DNA from: Robertmurraya dakarensis
GTDB lineage: Bacteria > Bacillota > Bacilli > Bacillales > Cytobacillaceae
Assembly (NCBI RefSeq): GCF_900156875.1
Contig: NZ_LT707409.1
Span: 2,979,758-3,043,757, forward strand
Direction of reading: 5' to 3'
DNA length: 64,000 nucleotides
Shown: positions 53,062 through 62,013 of the stretch, one piece after another
Layout: the number at the start of each line of letters is the position of its first letter
Numbering within the stretch: position 1 is the stretch's first letter
Translations under genes and position numbers: made by a program
Notes under the pieces: generated by a model
The model's database searches: none
Told to the model about the DNA's origin: nothing
The model's input: the letters and a program-made list of their open reading frames with translations, nothing else

Positions 53062-53496
53062 TCAATCATTTCTTCCTCGATATTTCTCGTCAACTGCAAA
53101 ATAAGTATTATTTTTTGATCTTTCTTCGATTTCTTTTTTCCATTCCACTTGCGCAGTATGAGCTTCCAATTCTTTTCTTAATTCCTCGGCACAGCCAGCA
53201 CAAAGCTTTCCCGTTTGAATGACCTTCCCACACTTATCACACGGATAACCTAAGTTTGGAAACTGAGCAGTTTGCAAGCGTCCTTTTTTAATAAACTTTA
53301 AGATCAATTCCTCTTCCACTTCTGTCGCATCCACCACTTGCTGCATCGTTGCTGCACGGTTTTCTCTTTTTCTAATAAACTTGTAGACCTTTTCGTAAGC
53401 CTCTTCTTCTGCCTTCCAACACTTTTGACAGACATCGCGAAATTTATTTTTAACAAAAATGTCGCCGCAATTTGGGCAGCTTGTTATTTCATCCAC
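53062..53496 (-). CDS. yvyF: YvyF-type flagellar region protein
   Basis: A 144-residue protein with two zinc-ribbon-like cysteine sets: CPNCGDIFV...CQKC at the N-terminus and CDKCGKVIQTGKLCAGC in the second half. Between them is a helical segment (VVDATEVEEELILKFIKKG) that may bind nucleic acid or protein. B. subtilis has it between comF and flgM. The start is probably GTG 53496, 8 bases after AGGAG. Its own terminator separates it from the giant gene module here. Confidence 0.85.
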   Translation of the reverse strand: MDEITSCPNCGDIFVKNKFRDVCQKCWKAEEEAYEKVYKFIRKRENRAATMQQVVDATEVEEELILKFIKKGRLQTAQFPNLGYPCDKCGKVIQTGKLCAGCAEELRKELEAHTAQVEWKKEIEERSKNNTYFAVDEKYRGRND

Positions 53497-53632
53497 CTTC
53501 AAAACTCCTCTCCAGCCAGTCTTGTTTGATTTCATTATAGCCTTATGCGAGAAAGGTTGAAAATGAATTTTTTAAGACAGATGCTATCACACGCTAGCAA
53601 TCTATTATCTCAATGCTAGCAGCTGCTATCAC

Positions 53633-54337
53633 TTAGCCTCGAGCCAGAGTTAGGGATGAAACCGATTGGGCCCCCTCCTCTTTTAATAGTTTTGCTGCAT
53701 GTCTGAGGGTAGACCCTGTTGTGTAAATATCATCGATTAATAGAATTCTTTTATCGCTGAGGTCACTTCCAATACATCGAAACACCTGCTGCACATGTAT
53801 TCGGTCATGTCGGGATTTCTTTGATTGTTTTTCGCTGTGAATTCGTTGAAGAAAATTTGTCGGTTGAAAGCCAGCCTCTACGATAAGACCTTCTGATTGG
53901 TTGAAGCCCCGCTCGTATTGGCGTTCTTTGCTTAGAGGAATCGGAACAAGAATGTCATAGTCGATTGTCTTGATTTTTTTGCGGATATTCTCCGAAAAAG
54001 CCTTAGCAATAATATAATCCCCACGGAATTTGTATTGAGAGATGACTTCTTTTAAAAAGTCATTGTAAACGTAGATAGAATGATTTTTTAAGAGAGCACT
54101 CTGCCACTCGGGATCCTCTTCCCAACGGACGCAATCGTAGCAGGTAGCACCAATGACGTATTGCGGGTCTAATTTTTCAAGTGGGCGGTCGCAGATTTTA
54201 CAGGTTGGGCCTCCTACTAGAGTTAGCTGGTTTTCACAGCTTGAACATAAGTATGTCGGAACGGTTTTTGTAAAAAAGATCGACCAGCTGACTTCTGGGA
54301 TTAGCCCACTGTGGCAGGATAAGCAGTAGTCACTCAT
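53633..54337 (-). CDS. comFC: Competence protein ComFC (phosphoribosyltransferase fold)
   Basis: A 234-residue protein. The N-terminus has zinc-binding CysXXCys pairs (CLSCHSG, CSSC, CKICDRP, CYDC). The C-terminal half is a type I PRTase fold with LVPIPLSKERQYERGFNQSE split by the usual loop, and the PRPP motif RILLIDDIYTTGSTL. It takes part in uptake and processing of transforming DNA, with ComFA. It overlaps comFA by 4 bases. No comFB gene lies between them. Confidence 0.95.
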   Translation of the reverse strand: MSDYCLSCHSGLIPEVSWSIFFTKTVPTYLCSSCENQLTLVGGPTCKICDRPLEKLDPQYVIGATCYDCVRWEEDPEWQSALLKNHSIYVYNDFLKEVISQYKFRGDYIIAKAFSENIRKKIKTIDYDILVPIPLSKERQYERGFNQSEGLIVEAGFQPTNFLQRIHSEKQSKKSRHDRIHVQQVFRCIGSDLSDKRILLIDDIYTTGSTLRHAAKLLKEEGAQSVSSLTLARG

Positions 54338-55827
54338 ACATCCACCAGCCCTTTCTCCACCGCTTCTTTATTCATTGATAAAATTTGTTTTCTAGCGCTA
54401 GTCATTGCTTCGGTTCTTCCAAAATGGAAAAAGGTAATGTTTCCCGTTGGATATTGCTTGCTGCGGCCAACCCTGCCGGCGATTTGCACGAGGGCGCTTT
54501 CGGTAAAAATTCGGTCTTCGGCACCGAGGACCGCGACATCTAAATTAGGAAACGTCACTCCCCTTTCTAAAATGGTTGTTGTAATGAGGATAGGGATTTC
54601 TTTGTTGCGCATCCTTTGAACTTTTTCTTTTCGCTGCGGATCTTCAGCGTGGACGGCTTCTATTTTTGGATGAAGCTTATGGAGTATGGGAAGGATGACT
54701 GGAATTAAGTCAATTTTCGGGATAAATAGGAGAGCTTGTGTTTGAGATTGAAGTCTTTGGTGCAGCCACTTCATAAGTATTTGCGGAAGTTTGCCGTTTT
54801 TGAGAGGCTTTTGCCATCTGCCGCACCATACAAATTCCGGAACGGGTAAAGGATGACGATGGAATCTTGCCGGGATCGTCACAAAGTTTCTTTTTCCAAG
54901 ACGGCACTCTTTACGCCATTTCGGGTTTGGTGTAGCTGTAAGGTAGATCATGGATGACTGATCTTTGCGGGCATTTTTGACAGCGTATTGAAGGGTTTCA
55001 TCGACTGAGTAAGGAAATGCATCGACTTCATCTAAAATAATCGTGTCGAACGCTTTGTAAAACCGAAGCAGCTGGTGGATCGTTGCGATCGTGAGAGGTG
55101 ATTGCTTGTGGCGGTCTTCGGAACCTCCATAAAGAGAAGCAACCTGGATGTGTGGGAAGACGGCCTGCAATCTCGGTGTTAATTCAAGGACAACATCGGT
55201 CCGCGGTGTAGCAATACAGACTCTTTTTTGCTGCTGAAGTGCTCTTTCAATCCCTTCGAAAAGCACCTCAGTTTTTCCAGCACCGCATACGGCCCAGACC
55301 AGGAGTACCGAATCATTCGCAACCGATTCGCAAACACGGGTTGAGGCGGTTTGCTGTCCTTGGGATAGAGTGCCTGTCCAGGCGAGCTGTGAATTATTGG
55401 TACTAAAACTGTTTACTACGCTCCAGCTGCACAATGGTGTACAAGCACTCACACGGCCCATCATCAGACACCTTCGACAGTAGGTACAAGAAGTACCGCA
55501 GCGTGAACATGGGTAAGCCGCAAACCAATTTTGATCAGTATTTCCGCAACGTTCGCATTTCGCTTTTCCTTTTTGAAAAGTAATGCCCTTCCGATAGATA
55601 AGGCAGCCATTTTCGTAATGCTGGTGGATTTCATGGATCGAGTATGGGAGTTCATCTAGTGGGAGTTGTTTTCCAGTTAGCAGGTTTTGCAGGTCGTGAT
55701 TGAAGGAGTAATCTTTGTTAATTGGCGGCTGGGGAATGGTTTCGATGTTTGAGATAGGGTAGGTGGGTTCTTGTTGATGAAGCAGTGGTTCAGGGACTAG
55801 CCTTTCGTTGATAATGGCAAATTTCAA
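54334..55827 (-). CDS. comFA: Competence ATP-dependent helicase/translocase ComFA
   Basis: A 497-residue DEAD-like helicase. The zinc site has four Cys pairs (CERCG, CSRCGTSCTYCRRC, about residues 90-130). Walker A is CGAGKTE, the DEAD-type box is LDEVDAF, motif III is YLTATP, and motif VI lies in QIAGRVGRS. It pulls single-stranded DNA into the cell during transformation. The start is probably TTG 55827, 6 bases after AGAGGTG; GTG 55836 is inside that ribosome binding site. Confidence 0.93.
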   Translation of the reverse strand: MKFAIINERLVPEPLLHQQEPTYPISNIETIPQPPINKDYSFNHDLQNLLTGKQLPLDELPYSIHEIHQHYENGCLIYRKGITFQKGKAKCERCGNTDQNWFAAYPCSRCGTSCTYCRRCLMMGRVSACTPLCSWSVVNSFSTNNSQLAWTGTLSQGQQTASTRVCESVANDSVLLVWAVCGAGKTEVLFEGIERALQQQKRVCIATPRTDVVLELTPRLQAVFPHIQVASLYGGSEDRHKQSPLTIATIHQLLRFYKAFDTIILDEVDAFPYSVDETLQYAVKNARKDQSSMIYLTATPNPKWRKECRLGKRNFVTIPARFHRHPLPVPEFVWCGRWQKPLKNGKLPQILMKWLHQRLQSQTQALLFIPKIDLIPVILPILHKLHPKIEAVHAEDPQRKEKVQRMRNKEIPILITTTILERGVTFPNLDVAVLGAEDRIFTESALVQIAGRVGRSKQYPTGNITFFHFGRTEAMTSARKQILSMNKEAVEKGLVDV

Positions 55828-55964
55828 GGAATACACCTCTTTTGTGGATGGTTTAGGAGCCGGATTACTTAGCAGCTAATCTGAACTAATTATATCATTC
55901 TTGTAATAGAATACTACCAAAAATAGGCTGCTCTCTAGTTAACTTTTTCAGATTTAGGAACTGA

Positions 55965-56415
55965 GCAAGCGCTCATGACCCCAATTTGATATTATGGGGT
56001 TAAAACCGTTCATTAGAATCTGCCTTATTGCCCAAACTGATGAAAATTTTAGTGAGTTGGTTCATTAGAAATCTTCTTAAGGACCATAAATCATATTTTC
56101 AACACTTATCGGGTCTTTAGAGCCTCCAAAAACCGGTAATTTCCTATTTCACTGGTAAACCATAACTTGGGGAGAAGAAACTACTTTCTCTCTAAATTCT
56201 GTATACCAGGAGAACTCTGCTAATTTTTATGAACCCAGCAAGCGCTCATGACCCCAATTTGTTATATCAGAGTTAAAACCGTTCATTAGAACCTGCCTAA
56301 TGGCCCAACATGCGATAAATTTTCGTGATTCGGTTCAATAGAAATCCCCTTATCTCCCACAATACGTATTAATAGCACTATTCGGGCCTTTAGCCAATAA
56401 AAACATTGGCCTCGA
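55965..56415. repeat. Two imperfect direct repeats of about 180 bp
   Basis: The block starting GCAAGCGCTCATGACCCC at 55965 recurs at 56238. Similarity continues through GTTAAAACCGTTCATTAGAA, then TTCATTAGAAATC, to TCGGG-CTTTAG near 56120 and 56393. The two copies are about 273 bp apart and contain no coding frame. Together they fill most of the 640-bp gap between comFA and degV. Confidence 0.8.
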
Positions 56416-56420
56416 TACAT

Positions 56421-56453
56421 AAAAAAGCCACCCGACCATAACAGCCAGATGGC
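56421..56453 (-). terminator. Terminator of degV
   Basis: GCCATCTGGC/GTCGGGTGGC stem (four wobbles) with six T on the minus strand. Confidence 0.75.
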
Positions 56454-56465
56454 AAAACCAAATCC

Positions 56466-57305
56466 TTATTTTTTCACCCAGCCCAATCCCATCGATCCTT
56501 CACCTAGATGGGTACCGATAACCGGACCAAAGTAGCTAATCATAAATTCCACATTCGGAAGCTTTCCCTCTAGCTCAGCTTTCCATTCCCGTGCTTCTTC
56601 CTCGCGATTCGCATGGATAATCACAGCTCGGTAAGCATCGCCGCTTTTTGCGTCTTCTTCCAACAGCTCAACAATGCGCTTCATCGCTTTTTTGCGTGTA
56701 CGGATTTTTTCAAACGGAACAATGAGTTTATTTTCAAAGTGAAGCAGCGGTTTTACTTGCAGCAAGCTTCCGATTAGCGCCTGTGCACTTGAAAGGCGTC
56801 CTCCCCGCTGAAGATGAGATAAATCATCGACCATAAAATAAGCTGTAAGAGAATGCCTCATTTCTTCCAACCGGCCCATAATCTCTTCCAGCTCTTTGCC
56901 TGCAGCTGCCATTTCCGCAGCCTCCAGCACGTAAAAACCCTGAACCATCGCGCTAATTTCCGAATCAAACGGGATGACCTTGATTCCTTCCACCATATCG
57001 CCGGCCGATACAGCTCCTTGATAGGTGCCGCTAATTCCGCTTGACAGATGAATGCTAATCACCGCATCATAATCTTCCCTTAGCTTTTCGAATAGCGTAA
57101 CGAACTGCCCAATCGATGGCTGGGAGGTGGTCGGAAGCTCTTTATCCTTTACCATTTCGTAGAAATCGCTTGCTTCAATATCGACTTCTTCCTGGTAGGT
57201 TTCATTCCCAAAAATGACGCTTAGCGGGATCATATGTATATTTAACTTTTCTCGCAATTCTTTCGGGATGTACGCGGTACTGTCCGTGACAACTGCCGTT
57301 TTCAT
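56466..57305 (-). CDS. DegV family fatty-acid-binding protein (YviA)
   Basis: A 279-residue protein, full length. The N-terminus MKTAVVTDSTAYIPKE, then TTSQPSIGQF and HLSSGISGTYQ, and GEGSMGLGWV at the C-terminus are family motifs. DegV proteins bind fatty acids, and some (FakB) present them to the FakA kinase. Start ATG 57305; an upstream ATG at 57332 lacks a good ribosome binding site. In B. subtilis this gene lies next to degU, but here an Sda-like gene separates them. Confidence 0.92.
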   Translation of the reverse strand: MKTAVVTDSTAYIPKELREKLNIHMIPLSVIFGNETYQEEVDIEASDFYEMVKDKELPTTSQPSIGQFVTLFEKLREDYDAVISIHLSSGISGTYQGAVSAGDMVEGIKVIPFDSEISAMVQGFYVLEAAEMAAAGKELEEIMGRLEEMRHSLTAYFMVDDLSHLQRGGRLSSAQALIGSLLQVKPLLHFENKLIVPFEKIRTRKKAMKRIVELLEEDAKSGDAYRAVIIHANREEEAREWKAELEGKLPNVEFMISYFGPVIGTHLGEGSMGLGWVKK

Positions 57306-57430
57306 ATAGGGGTTACCATCCTTATCATTCATTTTTTCTACTATTTGTTTAAATTTATTTTATATGAAAACCATCAAAAATGCATGCTTCAAGCAGAATT
57401 AACAATATAATCATGTTGTAAACGCCAAAA

Positions 57431-57454
57431 TGACCCTATGAAACCATAGAGTCA
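57431..57454 (-). terminator. Terminator of the sda-like gene
   Basis: TGACTCTATG/CATAGGGTCA stem with one wobble and a 4-base loop, followed by TTTTGG on the minus strand. Confidence 0.7.
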
Positions 57455-57469
57455 CCGCTAAATATTTAT

Positions 57470-57616
57470 TTAACTTACTTTTCTCTTTTCCAACCCACGA
57501 CGCCTAATTTCCTTATCTAATAGCAGGATAAATTCTTTGTCTAAACCGAGACCAACGGCTTTATGATACGTTTCAACTAATGTAATATCCGATAGCATGA
57601 ATAGTGAAGCTGTCAT
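57470..57616 (-). CDS. sda: Sda-like sporulation histidine kinase inhibitor
   Basis: A 48-residue protein. The pattern LSDITLVETYHKA, then LDKEFILLLDKEI and RRRGL matches the helical hairpin of B. subtilis Sda (LSDELLIESYFKA..., DFIELIENEIKRR). Sda binds the dimerisation domain of KinA and blocks phosphotransfer when DNA replication is disturbed. GGGGGA lies a few bases before ATG; the ATG at 57619 or the internal Met at 57598 are other starts. Here it lies just downstream of degU, which is not its place in B. subtilis. Confidence 0.8.
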   Translation of the reverse strand: MTASLFMLSDITLVETYHKAVGLGLDKEFILLLDKEIRRRGLEKRKVS

Positions 57617-57715
57617 CATATCCCCCATATGTCATATGTCTTATATACTATCCATTTTATTAGAACCAGCGGCTTTGTAAAGTTATTCACCTCATTTGTC
57701 ATAAGTTGTTCACGA

Positions 57716-57743
57716 ATAAAAAAAAACACGCCGAAGCGTGTTT
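57716..57743 (-). terminator. Terminator of degU
   Basis: AAACACGC/GCGTGTTT perfect stem, CGAA-type 4-base loop, with a T-run on the minus strand. Confidence 0.85.
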
Positions 57744-57744
57744 C

Positions 57745-58431
57745 TTATTTTACCTCTACCCAGCCATTCTTAATTGCGACAACAACGGCTTGAGTACGGT
57801 CGTTTACATTCATTTTTTGCAGGATGTTACTTACGTGGTTTTTAACCGTTTTTTCACTGATAAATAAAGCTTCGCCGATACCGCGGTTGCTTTTTCCATC
57901 AGCTAGAAGCTGAAGAACTTCACATTCACGGCGTGTTAATAAATGCAGCGGGCGTCGAATTTCAACCTGCTGTACATAGCTGCCGCTGCCAGCAGTTTCT
58001 TCAAGCGCCAATCTGCGATATTCTTTCACAAGATTATGCGTTACTTTCGGATGCAGGTAAGCTCCTCCGTCCGCAACCACTTTTACCGCTTCCACTAGCG
58101 CATCTGCGTCCATTTCTTTCAGCAGATAACCGCTGGCACCTGTTTTCAGCGCATGCTGAACATAGTTTTCATCATCATGTATCGATAAAATAATCACACG
58201 AGTCCCCGGATATTTTTCAATTAATTGACGAGTTGCTTCAACTCCATTGATATTTGGCATATTGATGTCCATGATTACCACATCTGGATTATGCTCTTCA
58301 ACTAATGCAACTGCCTCGCTTCCGTCATCACCTTCAGCTACAACTTCAAAGGATTTTTCAAAATCAAGAATCCTTTTAACCCCTTCTCTAAACAACTGGT
58401 GGTCGTCAATAATAATAATCTTGGTAGTCAT
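57745..58431 (-). CDS. degU: Two-component response regulator DegU
   Basis: A 228-residue NarL-type regulator. The receiver (about 1-120) has the phosphorylated Asp55 in VVIMDINMP and the Lys in LLKEMDAD. The C-terminal LuxR-type helix-turn-helix (about 160-225) has [18 protein letters not shown]. It controls degradative enzymes, motility and competence. GGGAGG lies 7 bases before ATG. It is 59 bases downstream of degS. Confidence 0.97.
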   Translation of the reverse strand: MTTKIIIIDDHQLFREGVKRILDFEKSFEVVAEGDDGSEAVALVEEHNPDVVIMDINMPNINGVEATRQLIEKYPGTRVIILSIHDDENYVQHALKTGASGYLLKEMDADALVEAVKVVADGGAYLHPKVTHNLVKEYRRLALEETAGSGSYVQQVEIRRPLHLLTRRECEVLQLLADGKSNRGIGEALFISEKTVKNHVSNILQKMNVNDRTQAVVVAIKNGWVEVK

Positions 58432-58490
58432 TGCTTCGCCTCCCTATGCCCTTCTACGTTTTCTGTTTGTTTGTTCGTATTATTTTTAGA

Positions 58491-59624
58491 CTAGTATGGA
58501 ACTTGAATAAGCACTACCGTTCCAGCGCCAATCTTTGAGTCAATCGCGATCTGGCCATCAAGTATATCTACTCTTTCCCGCATTCCGATGAGACCAAACG
58601 ATTCGGCTTTTCTTTCATTCACATCAAAGCCCTTTCCGTCATCCTTGACGATGACAGTGACCTTTGAATCATTAATTTCAAGTCTTACCTTTATTTCCTT
58701 CGCATCGGCATGCTTTAAGGCATTTTGAACCGATTCCTGAACAAGCCGGAAAAGAGCGACCTCGTATTTGGAAGGAAGTCTTTTTATCTCCCCGATATTC
58801 GCAAAAGAAATTTTCGTACTATCATGATATTCTTCGATGGTTTGCAAATATTTTTTGAGGGTTGGAACTAATCCTAAATCATCAAGTGCCATTGGTCGCA
58901 AATCATAAATAATGCGTCGAACTTCATACAAGGCGCCGCGGACCATTTTCTTCAAGTTTCTTACTTCTGTAAATGCTTCCTTTGCCCCTTGCTCTTTGTA
59001 GACCCGTTCAATTAAATCAGAACGCATCATCACGTTCGCCATCATTTGAGCAGGGCCATCATGGATTTCCCTTGATAGACGTTTTCGTTCTTCCTCTTGC
59101 GCCTCGATGATCTTTAAGCCAAAGTCCTGCTTCATCTTGGCATCCTCAAGTGCTTCCCCAACCTGCTTTAGATCACTCATTAAATAATTCATGACAACAG
59201 AAATTTGAGAAACAAGATGCTCCGCTCGTTCAATTGTTTCTGTTAAGCCATTTAGCCTGCGCTCAATATCATCTCTGCGGTCACGCAGCTGTTTTTCCAT
59301 TTGGCGCTTCATCGTAAGGTCCATCTGTAATTGATGAGCCCTTTCGTACGCCTCACGTACCTCTGCTTCTGTATAGTCTTTAAAATGCATGCTGACGACT
59401 GAAAGCCGCTTTCTTGCAAACTTGGATTGGGTTTCAAGCTTGTCCCCTTCATCAATAATTTGCGCGACCATATCTCTGACAGCTTTTAGTTCATCTGTCA
59501 GTGACTCATAATCCATTCTGCATTGTTCACCAATGCGAAATATTTCATCTTTGCTATTACCCACTGTCTCAACCATTTTATCTAAAATGAGATCCAGGGT
59601 TTTTGTATCAAGTTTTTTAGCCAT
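58491..59624 (-). CDS. degS: Sensor histidine kinase DegS
   Basis: A 377-residue cytoplasmic kinase. The N-terminal signal-binding region (about 1-175) is a long coiled coil. His188 in SREIHDGPAQ is the phosphorylation site of a HisKA_3 domain. The ATP-binding domain (about 285-377) has NALKHADAKEI and DDGKGFD. It phosphorylates DegU. Start ATG 59624, 9 bases after GGAGG; an ATG at 59648 lies before this ribosome binding site. Confidence 0.96.
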   Translation of the reverse strand: MAKKLDTKTLDLILDKMVETVGNSKDEIFRIGEQCRMDYESLTDELKAVRDMVAQIIDEGDKLETQSKFARKRLSVVSMHFKDYTEAEVREAYERAHQLQMDLTMKRQMEKQLRDRRDDIERRLNGLTETIERAEHLVSQISVVMNYLMSDLKQVGEALEDAKMKQDFGLKIIEAQEEERKRLSREIHDGPAQMMANVMMRSDLIERVYKEQGAKEAFTEVRNLKKMVRGALYEVRRIIYDLRPMALDDLGLVPTLKKYLQTIEEYHDSTKISFANIGEIKRLPSKYEVALFRLVQESVQNALKHADAKEIKVRLEINDSKVTVIVKDDGKGFDVNERKAESFGLIGMRERVDILDGQIAIDSKIGAGTVVLIQVPY

Positions 59625-60033
59625 ATACATATTCCTCCAAGGGTCCAAAAAACCCTTTAGGTTTTTGTAAATATTTTAGCGTGAAAATAACAAAGATACT
59701 ATATTCCGAGCTTGAAAAAACTTGAAATTCCTTGAAAAATCGTTAAAAAGTCCGAGATTATTCTACGGACTATGTCCTATATCCTAGTATTTACTTAGGA
59801 TTCTTTTACTAACCAAACAGACCTATGCAAAACTTTATTTACAAAAACCTATTCTATTATACCATGACTAAAAGTTACCTATATTAAAGTTTCTTTACAA
59901 ACGAATGATAATTTGAAGTAAGGTTATTGTCGAATTATAATGAAATTAGGGACTTTGTACGGTCATCCCACGATTCACTAAAATCTATTGTAAATAAATC
60001 TAAAATTTACCAAACGGAAAGGATATGTTTTTC
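59625..60033. promoter_or_regulatory. degS / yvyE divergent control region
   Basis: About 400 AT-rich bases between divergent genes. CTTGAAA occurs three times exactly 10 bp apart (59711, 59721, 59731), so all copies face the same side of the helix. Just beside them AGTCCG/CGGACT form a stem (59749-59771). These are candidate binding sites for a regulator. Confidence 0.5.
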
Positions 60034-60666
60034 ATGCTGCCCCGCTACCATACAGTAAAAGGATACGGAGAACACGAAATTGTTATAGAAAAATCAAGAT
60101 TCATCGCTCATGTAGACCGAGCTGAGACAGAAGAAGAGGCACAGGAGTTCATCCAAAACATAAAAAAGAAACATTGGAATGCCACACATAACTGCTCCGC
60201 TTATTTAATCGGAGAAACCGATGGAATTCAAAAAGCGAATGATGACGGTGAACCAAGCGGTACAGCCGGCGTTCCGATTTTAGAAGTTTTGAAAAAAAAG
60301 GGTCTAAAAGACACAGTGGTTGTCATAACCCGCTACTTCGGCGGAATAAAATTAGGAGCAGGCGGACTTATCCGTGCCTATGGAAAGGCAACCTCCGAAG
60401 GCATCAATGCCACTGGCGTTGTGGAAAGAAAGCTGATGAAGGTCATGCATACGAAGGTTGACTACACATGGCTCGGGAAACTGGAGAATGAATTGCGCTC
60501 TTCTGTGTACGCCATTAAAGAAATTCATTACTTGGACAATGTGGAAATTGAAACATTTGTCGAAGAAGAACAAACTCAGAACTTTACAGATTGGATGATC
60601 GAACTGACAAATGGACAATGTGAAATCACGGAAGGGGACGTGCTTTATTTAGAAGAAGATGCATAA
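60034..60666 (+). CDS. yvyE: YigZ/IMPACT family protein YvyE
   Basis: A 210-residue protein. The N-terminal UPF0029 domain has IEKSRFIAHV, SAYLIGE, DDGEPSGTAGVP and RYFGGIKLGAGGL. A smaller C-terminal domain follows (about 140-205). Members are related to eukaryotic IMPACT and linked to translation; the molecular role in Bacillus is not settled. Start ATG 60034 gives MLPRYHTVKGYGEHE, like the B. subtilis protein; ATG 60025 lies too close to the GGAAAGG ribosome binding site. Confidence 0.93.
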   Translation: MLPRYHTVKGYGEHEIVIEKSRFIAHVDRAETEEEAQEFIQNIKKKHWNATHNCSAYLIGETDGIQKANDDGEPSGTAGVPILEVLKKKGLKDTVVVITRYFGGIKLGAGGLIRAYGKATSEGINATGVVERKLMKVMHTKVDYTWLGKLENELRSSVYAIKEIHYLDNVEIETFVEEEQTQNFTDWMIELTNGQCEITEGDVLYLEEDA

Positions 60667-60828
60667 TACTGCGCTTTGCAGACCATTTTCTTCAATAATT
60701 CCCCTTCTGTTGTAAAACTTTCATTTTACGAGAGAGTAAAAAAATTGTAAAATGGTAGTTGGTTTATAGTTTACTAGTTTACAATCTATGACATTAATAG
60801 ACTAATCTTTCTATAAAGGGGATTTTTT

Positions 60829-61875
60829 ATGACAAATAATCGAGTCATGAAGAAAAGAAATCGAATTCGAAAAAGACGCAGACGCATATTTAAGTGGGTT
60901 TTACTGCCTTTTATGGTCTTGATCCTCAGTGGAACAGCCTATGGGGCATTTTTATACAGCAAAGCAGAATCCGTCATGGAGGATTCCTATCAGCCAGTTG
61001 AACGTGAGACAACGAGAGAAGTAGCAGTAGATCCCGTTGAGGATAGCACTTCTATTCTCTTTATCGGTGTTGATGATAGTGAAGTTCGTGATTATAACAG
61101 CAGCTCCCGCTCAGATGCACTGATGCTTGCTACATTAAATAAAGAAGAGAAATCAATTAAATTAGTCAGTATCCCCCGTGATTCCTACGTATTCGTACCG
61201 GAATTAGGGTATAAAGATAAAATCACACACGCACATGCAAATGGCGGTGTGAAATCAACCATTGAAACGGTTGAAGGATTTTTAGATATTCCTGTTGATT
61301 ATTATGTGAAAATGAATTTTAATGCATTCATCGATGTAATTGATGCTTTAGGCGGCATCGAGGTCGAAGTTCCATACGCTTTAAATGAAAAGGACTCACA
61401 GGACCGTCATAACGCAATTAGACTGCAAGCAGGGCTTCAGGAGCTGAATGGCGAAGAAGCATTAGCATTGGCTCGTACGAGAATGAAGGATAATGATATT
61501 GAACGCGGAAAGCGTCAGCAAGAAATCATTAAGGCGATTATGAAAAAAGCGGTCAACGTACAGTCGTTATCGAAATACGATGACGTCATGGAAGCCGTCG
61601 GTGATAATATGTCAACGGATATTTCATTTAAGGAAATGAAATCATTTGTGAACTACGCAACTGCAGGAACAGGCTTGGACATCGAAACGATTACACTAGC
61701 CGGATACGATGATTATGTTGGCCCGAAATATGTTTATGCTCTAGACGAAGAAGCGCTTGATGAAACAAAGCAGAAGCTTCAGGTACACTTACAATTAATT
61801 GAGGAAACAGGTTCTGGAACAGAAACAAACGGGTATGTGAAAGAGGATTCAGAAGACGATAGCGTTAATTATTAA
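60829..61875 (+). CDS. LytR-CpsA-Psr family wall polymer ligase
   Basis: A 348-residue protein. A very basic N-terminus (about 8-21, RNRIRKRRRR) precedes one membrane helix (about 22-43). The extracellular LCP domain (about 80-300) has FIGVDDSE, SRSDALMLATL, SIPRDSYV and ALARTRMKDNDIERGKRQQ. LCP enzymes attach wall teichoic acid from its lipid carrier to peptidoglycan. B. subtilis tagV (yvhJ) is at this position, beside tagO. A strong terminator follows. Confidence 0.93.
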   Translation: MTNNRVMKKRNRIRKRRRRIFKWVLLPFMVLILSGTAYGAFLYSKAESVMEDSYQPVERETTREVAVDPVEDSTSILFIGVDDSEVRDYNSSSRSDALMLATLNKEEKSIKLVSIPRDSYVFVPELGYKDKITHAHANGGVKSTIETVEGFLDIPVDYYVKMNFNAFIDVIDALGGIEVEVPYALNEKDSQDRHNAIRLQAGLQELNGEEALALARTRMKDNDIERGKRQQEIIKAIMKKAVNVQSLSKYDDVMEAVGDNMSTDISFKEMKSFVNYATAGTGLDIETITLAGYDDYVGPKYVYALDEEALDETKQKLQVHLQLIEETGSGTETNGYVKEDSEDDSVNY

Positions 61876-61904
61876 ACTTAGCCATTTTTGGCTAAGTTTT
61901 TTTT
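61874..61904 (+). terminator. Terminator of the LCP gene
   Basis: AACTTAGCC/GGCTAAGTT perfect 9-bp stem followed by T8, directly at the stop codon. Confidence 0.9.
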
Positions 61905-61965
61905 GTGCAATACAGTAGTAGTCGGAACAGTTTGGCACGCACCTTATAAAAAACCACAAATAAAA

Positions 61966-62006
61966 AGGCTGACTCCATAAGGTCATAGAACCTTTTGAGT
62001 CAGCCT
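61966..62006. terminator. Terminator of tagO (probably bidirectional)
   Basis: AGGCTGACTC (61966-61975) and GAGTCAGCCT (61997-62006), with A-run on the left and T-run on the right, just after the tagO stop. Confidence 0.8.
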
Positions 62007-62013
62007 CTTTTGT

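Noticed and set aside
55828-55964. ComK box upstream of comFA
   Set aside because: I could not find two properly spaced AAAA-N5-TTTT boxes.
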